A DNA stretch of 64,000 nt from Segatella hominis (GTDB taxonomy: Bacteria; Bacteroidota; Bacteroidia; Bacteroidales; Bacteroidaceae). Under the pieces are notes generated by a model. That model had not been told where the DNA came from. It saw only the letters and a program-made list of their open reading frames with translations, and did not search any database. Location of the stretch: positions 1 through 64,000 of the forward strand of contig NZ_SGVY01000010.1 in NCBI RefSeq assembly GCF_004535825.1, read 5' to 3'. Shown here one piece after another: positions 34,907 through 42,773 of this stretch. A program made the position numbers and the translations under genes. Each line of letters begins with the position of its first letter. Within the stretch, counting starts at the first letter, position 1.

Positions 34907-35274
34907 CCAGCACCTCCTTTCTTCTTTCTGCCTCCAGGCTTTGCAGCCTTCTTCTTTCTGGCGGCTGATCGTGCCGATTTCTTAAGGATGGATTCGGCTT
35001 TCACACCATACTCCTGTAGCTCCTTCACAGACTTTCTGAGATCGGCAGCATCGAAAACGTTTTTCTCCTGGTGCTCTTGCTTCTCCTGGTAGTTACAGGT
35101 CAAGACTGAATTAAACTGATCATCCTTCACGAAGTGAGGGCAATCCTTACACATACGGCTGGCAACCTCATACACCTGGAGTGCATAGCGATCACGCATA
35201 CCAAAGGGACACGGTGTTTTATACTCTGTGATCCCAAAGCGAAACTCATTTTTGATATACCTAATTTTTGGCAT
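34903..35274 (-). CDS. Cys-containing protein with Lys/Ala-rich tail, leftward cassette
   Basis: 123 aa. Two Cys motifs (CPFGMRD, MCKDCPHF) and a later Cys could form a zinc site. The tail (AARKKKAAKPGGRKKKGG) resembles histone-like nucleic-acid-binding tails. Overlaps both neighbouring genes. Function unknown. Confidence 0.55.
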   Translation of the reverse strand: MPKIRYIKNEFRFGITEYKTPCPFGMRDRYALQVYEVASRMCKDCPHFVKDDQFNSVLTCNYQEKQEHQEKNVFDAADLRKSVKELQEYGVKAESILKKSARSAARKKKAAKPGGRKKKGGAG

Positions 35275-35518
35275 GGCTCAAATATTTATTAATGAATGAT
35301 TTTATCTTGCTTAACTCAGAGCTGGCATACAGCCATTCACGAAGGATCCTCTTATTCTCCTTATACTCTCTGAATACCTGGTAGTAAGCAGGGCGCATGG
35401 TAAGATCCTCAGAGATCACCAGAGTGGTAAGATCCACCTCAGTATAGTACTCATTCCTAAACTCGTTGCTGTGATCCTCATCTGGAGCGAACACAGCTCT
35501 ATCTGTAATTATAAACAT
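35261..35518 (-). CDS. Small unknown protein, leftward cassette
   Basis: 85 aa, mixed acidic/basic, with beta-prone N-terminus (MFIITDRAVFAPDEDHS) and helical end. Overlaps the next gene by 14 nt. No family recognised. Confidence 0.5.
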   Translation of the reverse strand: MFIITDRAVFAPDEDHSNEFRNEYYTEVDLTTLVISEDLTMRPAYYQVFREYKENKRILREWLYASSELSKIKSFINKYLSHAKN

Positions 35519-35530
35519 GGCTGTAGCTTT

Positions 35531-35791
35531 TTAGTTCTTCATGTGTTCCACAAAAGCAACGTGGTACACGTCATACACCTTCTTGATGATGGCAAACTTG
35601 AAACGATCTCCTGTGCCTTTCAAGCTGGGCACAAGAAAAACCTGGTAAGATCGTTCACCTGGTAAGGAACCAGACACAGAAACATCCTCATGGTTCCTGG
35701 CATAGTCTTTCAAGCTATCTAAAAGAAGCTGGTGCGCTTCTATGCCAAAAGCATTCACCAGCTTGTCTTTATTTCTCAGAGCAAACCTCAT
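35531..35791 (-). CDS. Small unknown protein, leftward cassette
   Basis: 86 aa from MRFALRNKDKLV. A start at 35884 would need a 116-nt overlap with the gene upstream, so the shorter form is preferred (23-nt overlap). Contains LPGERSYQVFLVPSLKGTGDRFKF. No family recognised. Confidence 0.5.
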   Translation of the reverse strand: MRFALRNKDKLVNAFGIEAHQLLLDSLKDYARNHEDVSVSGSLPGERSYQVFLVPSLKGTGDRFKFAIIKKVYDVYHVAFVEHMKN

Positions 35792-36182
35792 AGGATAACT
35801 GTTTCTGTAGTTCCTTGATGTGGTATATGGCAGCTTCCAGTTTCCCAGCAAGCTCTGGAACATATCCCCACAGAGCCATAACAAACGACTTGTATGTGGT
35901 ATCTCCTACCTGGATGGTGCTATACTTGCTTGCTTGCAGCAGAGCCTCTGTATAGCCCATAACCTTGATGATCTCCAGACCAGGAACAGGAAGAACATCC
36001 TGGATGTCTGAACTGATCTTGTTAAGAGGCTTCTTTGTCACACCGTACAGATCGCCTTCACCCTTAACTGGCTTGAATAGTACCACATACTGATTTTGCT
36101 TGAAATCAAGAGAACTGAGCTTCTTCTTGCGAAGCTCCAGTTCTTCCAGCATCTTCTGTAATTCGTTCTTAAGATCTCCCAT
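35769..36182 (-). CDS. Coiled-coil protein of 137 aa, leftward cassette
   Basis: Starts with a coiled-coil helix (NELQKMLEELELRKKKLSS), followed by a mixed domain and a second helix near the C-terminus (LAGKLEAAIYHIKELQKQL). Function unknown. Confidence 0.55.
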   Translation of the reverse strand: MGDLKNELQKMLEELELRKKKLSSLDFKQNQYVVLFKPVKGEGDLYGVTKKPLNKISSDIQDVLPVPGLEIIKVMGYTEALLQASKYSTIQVGDTTYKSFVMALWGYVPELAGKLEAAIYHIKELQKQLSYEVCSEK

Positions 36183-36188
36183 AACTAA

Positions 36189-36548
36189 CTAGATTAAACT
36201 TGTTATTAGATCACGATCCTCATCTGTAATAGCATATTTCTTCTCTAGTACATAAAGAAGATAATTGCGTGCTCCCAGAAGTTCCACAGCCTTATTACGG
36301 AGTTCCATAGTACCCAGTTTCTGGAACTGATCTGCCATAAAGTAGCCTAACTGGATCTTTTCCTCTCTGAGCTGTTTTTTCTCACGTGCAACGTATGCCA
36401 CCTTCTGGGTGATAACCTTAGAGGTTTTATAGAGCAAACAGAAATCATCCTTATCCAGATCTGTATCCATATACATTTCATTGATGGACTTAAATTCTTC
36501 TTCTGTCACCTTGTAATTAACTCTTTGTTCAAATTCTGATCTTAACAT
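36189..36548 (-). CDS. Helical protein of 119 aa, first gene of the leftward cassette
   Basis: Charged and helical (TQKVAYVAREKKQLREEKIQLGY). It is the promoter-proximal gene of the cassette. Contains no recognised domain. Confidence 0.5.
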   Translation of the reverse strand: MLRSEFEQRVNYKVTEEEFKSINEMYMDTDLDKDDFCLLYKTSKVITQKVAYVAREKKQLREEKIQLGYFMADQFQKLGTMELRNKAVELLGARNYLLYVLEKKYAITDEDRDLITSLI

Positions 36549-36584
36549 GATGTAATAATTTAAAAATTAAACTTGCATTTGATG

Positions 36585-36637
36585 TGTGTATCTGAAACAC
36601 AGGTGCAAAGATAGTGTTTTTTATTGAATACACCAAA
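36585..36637 (-). promoter_or_regulatory. Promoter of the leftward cassette, with possible operator
   Basis: On the minus strand a -33-like TTTG (36637-36634) and TATCTTTGC (36613-36605) are separated by 20 nt, 57 nt before the first start codon. TGTGTATCTGAAACACA (36585-36601) overlaps the expected transcription start, a typical repressor position. Confidence 0.7.
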
Positions 36638-36732
36638 CATCTTTAGATTTATTTTCTATTTATTTTTGATCTGTTTTCTATCAAGTGTGCATAAAACGCT
36701 GAATATCTTAATGTTATAAAAATAAAAATATT

Positions 36733-36775
36733 ATGCGTATGTTATACGCATATTAGAAAATTTTCCTATCTTTGC
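36733..36775 (+). promoter_or_regulatory. Operator site 2 and promoter for the capsid/tail operon
   Basis: ATGCGTATGTTATACGCAT (36733-36751) is followed 15 nt later by TATCTTTGC (36767-36775), 27 nt before the scaffold gene. The arms are identical to sites 1 and 3. Confidence 0.82.
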
Positions 36776-36802
36776 GGTGTTTAAACAAATTAAAGTATCA
36801 AT

Positions 36803-37432
36803 ATGAACAAGTTACTCTTTTCAAAAGTTAAAGATCAGTGCAAAGACACTGGCTTGTCAGAGGAGTGTCTTAAGGCTTTAACCGAAGCTATCGGTGGAAG
36901 TATTGAAGATGATTCGACTGATGAGGAGGCGATCGGCAAAGTAGCAAACCAGATTAAGCAAGTGGCTGTTAGTACTCAGTCAGAGGCTGCAAGGTGGGCG
37001 AACAACAAGAAGGATCCAAAGAACAAAAAGGATCAGAAGAAGCAGAAGCCAGCCAACAAGGATGGTGAAGGTGATGATGATGATCCAGACGGTGACCAAG
37101 ATCCACCACAAAATACCGATAACCAGGTTTTGGAGCTTCTTAAGAAACTTGAAAAGCGTATGGATCAATTCGAGGTCGATGGCAAGACCAAGGATCGCCA
37201 GAAACTTATCAAGGAAGCGATGGAGAACCACAAGATCCCAGCTAAGTTCCGTGATCGACTTGCAAAGTCTATCGGGGATGATGAGGATATTGAGGAGACC
37301 GTTAAGGCTTTCAAACAGGATTTCATTACTGAGGGACTTACTTCTGAGGGAGAACAGAAAAACAAGACAGCAACGGAACAGCAAGTAGATGAAGCTGCTG
37401 ATGCCTTGCTCAAAAGTATCACTGTTGAATAA
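36803..37432 (+). CDS. Putative capsid scaffolding protein
   Basis: 209 aa. Strongly charged, with a Lys/Asp-rich linker (residues about 75-105) and coiled-coil-like helices (VLELLKKLEKRMDQFE). It is directly upstream of the decoration and major capsid genes, the usual place for scaffold. The assignment is from position and composition. Confidence 0.6.
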   Translation: MNKLLFSKVKDQCKDTGLSEECLKALTEAIGGSIEDDSTDEEAIGKVANQIKQVAVSTQSEAARWANNKKDPKNKKDQKKQKPANKDGEGDDDDPDGDQDPPQNTDNQVLELLKKLEKRMDQFEVDGKTKDRQKLIKEAMENHKIPAKFRDRLAKSIGDDEDIEETVKAFKQDFITEGLTSEGEQKNKTATEQQVDEAADALLKSITVE

Positions 37433-37444
37433 AAAAAGGTTATT

Positions 37445-38074
37445 ATGAAAGGAACAAAAGCATCTTTCGTAGGTTCAAGACCGATTTTTACAGGCTCTCC
37501 TACTATCGTGCCTGGTGGCTTCAATCTGGATAAGACAAGCCAGAATTTCCGTGTTGGTGACGTGATCCCAGCTGGAACACTGGCTATCTATGATGAACAG
37601 AAGCGCACAGTTAAGGTAGTAAAGACTGCAAAGGTTTTGGCTGTCAAGGGTACAACCGTTACCCTGTATGTTGATGAGTTCTATGAGCCTATCTTCTGTG
37701 AAGGCGATCGTGTTGCTAAGGCTGGAGCTATCTCTGGAACCTGGGCGAGTGCGGTTACTATCACTAAGGTAGTGAAAACTCCAAACTCATGTGAGATCAC
37801 TCTTTCTGCTGCTATCAGTGGTTTGGCTGCTGATAACATCATCCAGGAGGTTGTTAAGTCTGGTGATAATGCCGCTGAGATCGGCACAGCTAACGCTGTC
37901 CTTATCGCTGACACAGATGTTCGCCAGGATGAATCACAGGTAGATGTATGTGATCATACACTTAATTACAGAATGTTTGAGAGACGTGTGCCACCTATCC
38001 CAGCTTCCCAGAAGTCTGCTGATGGTAGAGCATTGAAGGGTAATGCCAACGTTCTTCTCACACAGAGTTATTAA
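37445..38074 (+). CDS. Putative capsid decoration protein
   Basis: 209 aa. Beta-rich with Thr/Val repeats (VVKTAKVLAVKGTTVTLYVDEFY) and few charged helices. It is between scaffold and major capsid protein, where head decoration/stabilising proteins are usually encoded. No family named. Confidence 0.5.
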   Translation: MKGTKASFVGSRPIFTGSPTIVPGGFNLDKTSQNFRVGDVIPAGTLAIYDEQKRTVKVVKTAKVLAVKGTTVTLYVDEFYEPIFCEGDRVAKAGAISGTWASAVTITKVVKTPNSCEITLSAAISGLAADNIIQEVVKSGDNAAEIGTANAVLIADTDVRQDESQVDVCDHTLNYRMFERRVPPIPASQKSADGRALKGNANVLLTQSY

Positions 38075-38100
38075 CATTTAAAATTTAAGTACGACTTATT

Positions 38101-39324
38101 ATGAGATCAATATTTAATGATTTTACGGATCTTGTGAAAGACGGTAAGCCTCTGGATCTCCTGGCTACCTGGAGGAAAACCTTCGATAAGGCTAGCCAGA
38201 ACGAGGCTACAATCTTCCAGAAGATGTACTGTGACACATGGTGCGAATGGAACACACCTCAGCTGTCACTCACAGCCGAGGGTGTGATCGGAAAGTACCA
38301 CATCCGTTTCATGGCTACACTGCTTGGTGATGAATCTCCTACACCTCTCAGACGTGCCGATGGCTTCGACACATGGACTAAGGAGATCCCACGTGTGGGA
38401 CACAAGTTCCCTATGACTGCTAAGGAGTATCGTAAGATGATGGAGGTGTATGAGAATCCTCATATCTCTGATACGGCTAAGGTTAAGGCTATCGAAAAGA
38501 CACTTCACGCATCTATGGAGGATGCTTATCTTGGTGTCAAGGATGTTATGGACTTCATCTTGCTCCAGGCATTCAGTAACGATGGTGTGGCTCAGTTTGA
38601 GCCAGAGGTAAACAACCCAGGCGGTCGTAAGTTTGAGATCGACTATTGCATGGATGAGGAAAACAAACTTATTTCAGTCTATAATTGGACTGATGAGAAT
38701 GTTAAGGCTGGCAAGGTATCGCCTATCCTCACACTCGCTGCAATTTGTTCAAGTCTCCGAAATCGTGGTATCGAGCCAGGCGAGATCTTGATGAGCCAGG
38801 ATCTTTATTACTGGTTGCGCATGAACCCAGCAACACGTTTGCTTGTTCACGGATCAGACAAGAAGGATCAGACTGTTACAAAGTCTGAGCTTGAAACAGA
38901 GCTGACAGAAAACGAGATCCCTAACATTACTGTGGTTAAGCGCAGAATGGGAATTGATAAGGATGGTAAGCGCAAGACACTTGATCCTTGGGATCATAAC
39001 TTCATCTGTATCAAGCCAGAGGGCAAGGTGGCTGAGATCCAGCCAGCGATCGAGGATAACCAGCTGATGGAGGAAAAGGATGTGGACTACATCAACGCTG
39101 GTAATGGTATCCGTATCGCTAAGTGGCGCACAGGAGAATCTACAGGACAAACAGCAGCTGAGTACACACAGGGATCTGGTCGTTTGCTTCCGTTGATCAC
39201 TCGTATTGGTGAGATCGTTTGCGTACAGGTTCGTGGTTTCAAGGAGCAGACGATCGAGGGCGCAAACCTTGATACTAAATCGTTCGTCACACGATCTGAG
39301 TATGGCACAATCGAAACTCTCTAA
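38101..39324 (+). CDS. Major capsid protein
   Basis: 407 aa, the size of HK97-fold phage capsid proteins. Contains an N-terminal helix region, a central E-loop-like segment and ILMSQDLYYWLRMNPATRLLVHG typical of Bacteroidota phage capsids. It is followed by head-tail connector genes. The fold is inferred from size, position and this similarity. Confidence 0.75.
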   Translation: MRSIFNDFTDLVKDGKPLDLLATWRKTFDKASQNEATIFQKMYCDTWCEWNTPQLSLTAEGVIGKYHIRFMATLLGDESPTPLRRADGFDTWTKEIPRVGHKFPMTAKEYRKMMEVYENPHISDTAKVKAIEKTLHASMEDAYLGVKDVMDFILLQAFSNDGVAQFEPEVNNPGGRKFEIDYCMDEENKLISVYNWTDENVKAGKVSPILTLAAICSSLRNRGIEPGEILMSQDLYYWLRMNPATRLLVHGSDKKDQTVTKSELETELTENEIPNITVVKRRMGIDKDGKRKTLDPWDHNFICIKPEGKVAEIQPAIEDNQLMEEKDVDYINAGNGIRIAKWRTGESTGQTAAEYTQGSGRLLPLITRIGEIVCVQVRGFKEQTIEGANLDTKSFVTRSEYGTIETL

Positions 39325-39335
39325 CATATTTATAT

Positions 39336-39695
39336 ATGGGAAAGATTAAATTCGTAACTAAGGTAAAGAAGGTTTTCCGTGACAAGATCACTGGGAACCT
39401 TCTCAATCCTGGTGACACTCTCATTATTGAGAATGATACTGCCAGGTTGAATTTGTGTATCAGCAAGGGTGCTGTAGAGCTTGTTTCTGTTGAGACAGAA
39501 TCCGACAACAAGGGAGGCAACCCTACTACTGTGTGTGTAAATGGTACAGAGTATGATCTGAATAAGGTCAAGGAAGCCCTTTCTGTTATTGGAGCCGCTG
39601 TAAATGCTAACGCTGGTTTCAACGGTGTAAATAACAAGGTCGCTTCTCTCGCTTCTGATCAGATCGAGGCTCTGGAAGCAGAACTTAATAAGTAA
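39336..39695 (+). CDS. Small head protein, unknown
   Basis: 119 aa. Begins with a beta-rich domain (IKFVTKVKKVFRDKITGNLLNPGD), followed by a Gly/Asn-rich linker and helix. It may be a connector or decoration protein. Lies between capsid and connector genes. Confidence 0.5.
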   Translation: MGKIKFVTKVKKVFRDKITGNLLNPGDTLIIENDTARLNLCISKGAVELVSVETESDNKGGNPTTVCVNGTEYDLNKVKEALSVIGAAVNANAGFNGVNNKVASLASDQIEALEAELNK

Positions 39696-39701
39696 TCTCT
39701 C

Positions 39702-40040
39702 ATGGGCGCATTAACAAACAAACAGGCTCTCTCTGGTGAACTGGAGCCTTATTCTGTTTCACAGCCCACGATGATAAAAGCCCTACTGGATGCTGGTTTT
39801 TCCTCAGAGGATGTAGATGGTGACTACAAGCCAGAGGAAAAGAGCAAGATCGCAATAGCTGCAATCTATGTATTGAAGAAGCTGATCGTGCTAACCAGCG
39901 ACAGTTTGGGCAAATCATCCCAGGGCTATTCAGTGGATAAGCTGGAGGATCGTATCAAAGGGCTGTGCTCTGAGAATGATCTGGATGCTGATGAGTACCT
40001 GGATGTGCCCACAGTGGAGGATGGATCAAACCTTTGGTAA
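39702..40040 (+). CDS. Head-tail connector, gp6/DUF6706-like
   Basis: 112 aa, helical. NKQALSGELEPYSVSQPTMIKALLDAGF and the closing SQGYSVDKLEDRIKGLC fit the small adaptor family following the capsid gene in Bacteroidota siphoviruses (DUF6706 by recall). It likely forms the ring under the portal. Confidence 0.6.
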   Translation: MGALTNKQALSGELEPYSVSQPTMIKALLDAGFSSEDVDGDYKPEEKSKIAIAAIYVLKKLIVLTSDSLGKSSQGYSVDKLEDRIKGLCSENDLDADEYLDVPTVEDGSNLW

Positions 40041-40043
40041 ATT

Positions 40044-40367
40044 ATGAGGTGTAACGGAACATTCAGATGCACAGCCCTGGCTGGTGGTGAGAAGGATGAG
40101 GATACTGGCTTCATTACTGGCTCAGAACCTATCTGGGAGGAAGGTATGGAATGCCAGATAGATAAATCTATTCCAGCATCCAGCTACAGATCGGCTGATG
40201 GTCAAGCCTTCTTCTACACCTATGATGTATTCATAGATAAGAGCTTTGAGGGGAACATTACGATAGGCTCTGAGGTAGAGGTAACGTTTGAGGATGGAAG
40301 CACCGAATCTTTTACCGTACAAGGCATAGATAACGCTAACAGAAAATATCTGGAGATATGGGGATAA
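40044..40367 (+). CDS. Putative head closure protein
   Basis: 107 aa, beta-rich, with EVEVTFEDGSTESFTVQGIDN typical of small stopper proteins (SPP1 gp16/HK97 gp7-like). It overlaps the next gene by 10 nt. Assignment from position and size. Confidence 0.55.
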   Translation: MRCNGTFRCTALAGGEKDEDTGFITGSEPIWEEGMECQIDKSIPASSYRSADGQAFFYTYDVFIDKSFEGNITIGSEVEVTFEDGSTESFTVQGIDNANRKYLEIWG

Positions 40368-40828
40368 AATACGTTTCTGGTTACAACCTAATACCAGAAG
40401 CTGTAAGAGAGTTCCAGGAGCGTGTTGAAAACGCTACAGTGTACTATTTCTCATACATGGGAGAGAAACTTGCAAAGTACGCTAAGGAAATGCACAGCTA
40501 CACTGATCGGACTGGCAACCTTACAAACTCCATAGGGTATGCGGTTGTTAAGGGTGGTAAGATCATCAACACAGGCGGCATGATGGGATCCAGCGAGGCA
40601 AAAGCTGCCTCACTCCAGGTGCTCCAGGAAATGATGGATCGGATAAACCACCAGTTTGCTCTGATCATTATCGCTGGTATGGAATACGCTTCCTATGTGG
40701 AGGCGAAAGGCTATAACGTCATTATGCCAGCGGAATTGAAGGCAAAGGCAGAAATGCCAGCCGTTATCCAGAGGATCAAGCTGGAGGCATCTATGAAGGC
40801 AAAGGAACAATTTGGAATTTCTTTATGA
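40358..40828 (+). CDS. HK97 gp10-like tail component
   Basis: 156 aa. YTDRTGNLTNSIGYAVVKGG and the later AGMEYASYVEAKGYNVI are the characteristic features of HK97 gp10-type proteins, which help join head to tail. It overlaps both neighbours by 4-10 nt. Confidence 0.7.
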   Translation: MGIKYVSGYNLIPEAVREFQERVENATVYYFSYMGEKLAKYAKEMHSYTDRTGNLTNSIGYAVVKGGKIINTGGMMGSSEAKAASLQVLQEMMDRINHQFALIIIAGMEYASYVEAKGYNVIMPAELKAKAEMPAVIQRIKLEASMKAKEQFGISL

Positions 40829-41244
40829 TTACAGTTGAAGATATTCAGATCAAGGTTTACCAGTTACTCAAAGAGAAACTGAAAGCCGTGAAGCTAACAG
40901 GCTCGGTGGGCTACACCAGGCACGACTTCACAAAAGAGGATGTGATCATCCTTTCTAAAGGTAGCGAGGGATCCAGTGATCTTTGTGCCGGTTCTATAGT
41001 TGTAAATATCCACGTTCCCGACATCAAGCGCAAGAAGAAAGATGGATCCATCCTGTATGATATTAATTTCCCCAGGTTGATGGAGATAAGGACTGCAACG
41101 ATCGAGGCTCTGAACAGCTACTATAATGCTGAGGAAGGATATAACTGGGTGATCTCACACCTGGATCCAGCCACTAAGGAGCAAGATAAAGATGAGCACT
41201 TCTTTCCTGTTTACCTGGAGATCTATATTAGACATAACAAGTAA
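40825..41244 (+). CDS. Putative tail terminator protein
   Basis: 139 aa, mixed alpha/beta, with FTKEDVIILSKGSEG and INFPRLMEIRTATIEALNS. The position between the gp10-like and major tail protein genes is the usual tail-terminator slot. Assignment by order. Confidence 0.55.
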   Translation: MITVEDIQIKVYQLLKEKLKAVKLTGSVGYTRHDFTKEDVIILSKGSEGSSDLCAGSIVVNIHVPDIKRKKKDGSILYDINFPRLMEIRTATIEALNSYYNAEEGYNWVISHLDPATKEQDKDEHFFPVYLEIYIRHNK

Positions 41245-41261
41245 TTTAAAATTATAGAACT

Positions 41262-41759
41262 ATGATTTTATCAACAATGGGTATTAAGGCACTCTATTAT
41301 GCGCCTATCAATAAGGCAGACCCAACCCAAATGCCTACTACAGGCTTCAAGCCAGTGGATGTGTACCAGGACACTTGTTCCTTCAAGGATAAGGATCCTA
41401 CCACAACCACACACAAGAGCGAGACTTCTAACAAGAAGATCAACCAGGTATCCAAGGAAGGAAACGAGCTTGTTTTCTCTATCATGGATCCATCCAAGGC
41501 GATCCGTGCGGACTTCGAGGGTGGTAAGTATGATGAATCAAAGAAAACATATACTGAGCCAGAGGTGGCACAGAATATCGAAATGGCTCTGATCGTCCTT
41601 CCTACTGCTGGTGATGCGCTTCACATTTCCTGTGCAAGCATTTCTGCACTTAAGAATACCACTTATTCCTCTAAGGGTATCTCTCTGGAAGATGTGACAG
41701 CCACACCTACCTACCCTATTGTTTATTCTGAGGATCTTACTATCCCTGGTGCTAAATAA
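41262..41759 (+). CDS. Major tail protein
   Basis: 165 aa. Begins with MILSTMGIKALYYAPINK, followed by FKPVDVYQDTCSFKDKDP and a Thr/Ser-rich beta protein ending in YPIVYSEDLTIPGA, typical of tail tube proteins of long-tailed phages. A strong hairpin follows, a common device for making more of this product than of downstream genes. Confidence 0.7.
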   Translation: MILSTMGIKALYYAPINKADPTQMPTTGFKPVDVYQDTCSFKDKDPTTTTHKSETSNKKINQVSKEGNELVFSIMDPSKAIRADFEGGKYDESKKTYTEPEVAQNIEMALIVLPTAGDALHISCASISALKNTTYSSKGISLEDVTATPTYPIVYSEDLTIPGAK

Positions 41760-41796
41760 GGGATGTAAGAAAAGATGTTTCATGACTACACGGTGT

Positions 41797-41827
41797 AAAG
41801 CCTCCTATCCCCAGGATGGGGGGCTTT
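41797..41827 (+). terminator. Terminator/attenuator after the major tail gene
   Basis: AAAGCCTCC (41797-41805) pairs with the GGGGGGCTTT arm ending at 41827, followed by CTCTATTTTATT. A second hairpin, AACAGAA-TGCGT-TTCTGTT, is at 41851-41869, just before the tail chaperone gene. Both may reduce read-through. Confidence 0.65.
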
Positions 41828-41894
41828 CTCTATTTTATTAACACAGTTTTAACAGAATGCGTTTCTGTTTTAGCATATATAAACACAAAAAGCT

Positions 41895-42542
41895 ATGAGT
41901 GAAGAAAACAAGAAGAAAGAGCTTACCAGGGAGCAAAAGCTAGCGATCGAGGAAAAGGCGATCCAGGCACTCCTTGATATGGGTGTTAAGTTCAGCGTTC
42001 CTTTGAAGATGGAGATCAAGACACAGCCAAAGAGGATCAGCTGGTGGAATCGCCACTTCCCTAACCACCAGATCATCTGGCATGATGATCGTTTCCCGAA
42101 AGACTGGGATGTTAGTATAGAGGATATTCCAGAAGCCGATCGCCAGAATATGCAAACGGTGTACCTCAGAAGGTTCTATGTTAAGCCTCTCTATCTGGGT
42201 ACGATCGACAGGATCAGAGCCGAATATCTTAACATAGAGTTTGATGAGGAAAAGATCCAGGTCGCTCCAGGAGCTGAGAGCAAGAAGCTGTTTAAGTATA
42301 TCCCGACAATGGCTAAGATCGCTGCAATGGCTGTGATCAACGACAAGAGGGTGACGGATCCAGAGAATGAGGATGTGAAGGAACTCCAGGCATTCTTTAT
42401 CGAGCACCTTACTGTAAACACCCTGTCACGACTTGTTTCTATCATTTCCCAGATGATGAACACCGTGGGTTTTACGAACTCTATTCGATCAATCGTGGAA
42501 CTTCCACAACCAACAAAGCCAAAGCAAAATCGAGTAGAGTAA
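41895..42542 (+). CDS. Tail assembly chaperone, short form (G-like)
   Basis: 215 aa, in the slot between major tail and tape measure genes. Helical and basic at the start, with SWWNRHFPNHQIIWHDDRFP in the middle and a Lys/Pro/Gln-rich end. A -1 frameshift near its stop would make a longer form (see next entry). Confidence 0.65.
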   Translation: MSEENKKKELTREQKLAIEEKAIQALLDMGVKFSVPLKMEIKTQPKRISWWNRHFPNHQIIWHDDRFPKDWDVSIEDIPEADRQNMQTVYLRRFYVKPLYLGTIDRIRAEYLNIEFDEEKIQVAPGAESKKLFKYIPTMAKIAAMAVINDKRVTDPENEDVKELQAFFIEHLTVNTLSRLVSIISQMMNTVGFTNSIRSIVELPQPTKPKQNRVE

Positions 42543-42763
42543 TCGGTTTAAATTCTGCCTGGGGAAACAGAGGTGAGATCTGTAAAAACTATGGTTGGAC
42601 TTTAGACTATTTGCAATGGCAAATATCCTGGGTGAACGTTCAGATGATCCTGGCAGATGCCCCAAGGTGTCTGGATGAGGATGAGGTGAAAGAACAGAAT
42701 GTTACCACTAACGAGCTGAAATCCAAGGATGATATTAAGAATTTCATTAAAAACTTCATGTAA
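41895..42763 (+). CDS. Predicted -1 frameshift product (GT-like tail chaperone)
   Basis: The 231 nt between the chaperone stop (42542) and the tape measure start (42774) hold an open -1 frame of about 75 codons. It runs from the region of CCA-ACA-AAG-CCA-AAG-CAA-AAT through NSAWGNRGEICKNYGWTLDY to the stop at 42761-42763, and has no start of its own covering most of it. The A-AAG tetramers in the 0 frame are possible slip points. Long-tailed phages normally make tail chaperones this way. The slip codon is not fixed by the sequence alone. Confidence 0.6.
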
Positions 42764-42773
42764 GTTATAAGTT

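Noticed and set aside
34764-34985. Plus-strand 73-aa frame in the reversed cassette
   Set aside because: Antisense to the better-supported 57-aa membrane protein with a strong ribosome binding site and ATGA overlap.
36803-37388. Overlapping antisense and alternative frames over the scaffold gene
   Set aside because: Low-complexity Lys/Asp codons leave other frames open; the main frame has the promoter and position expected.
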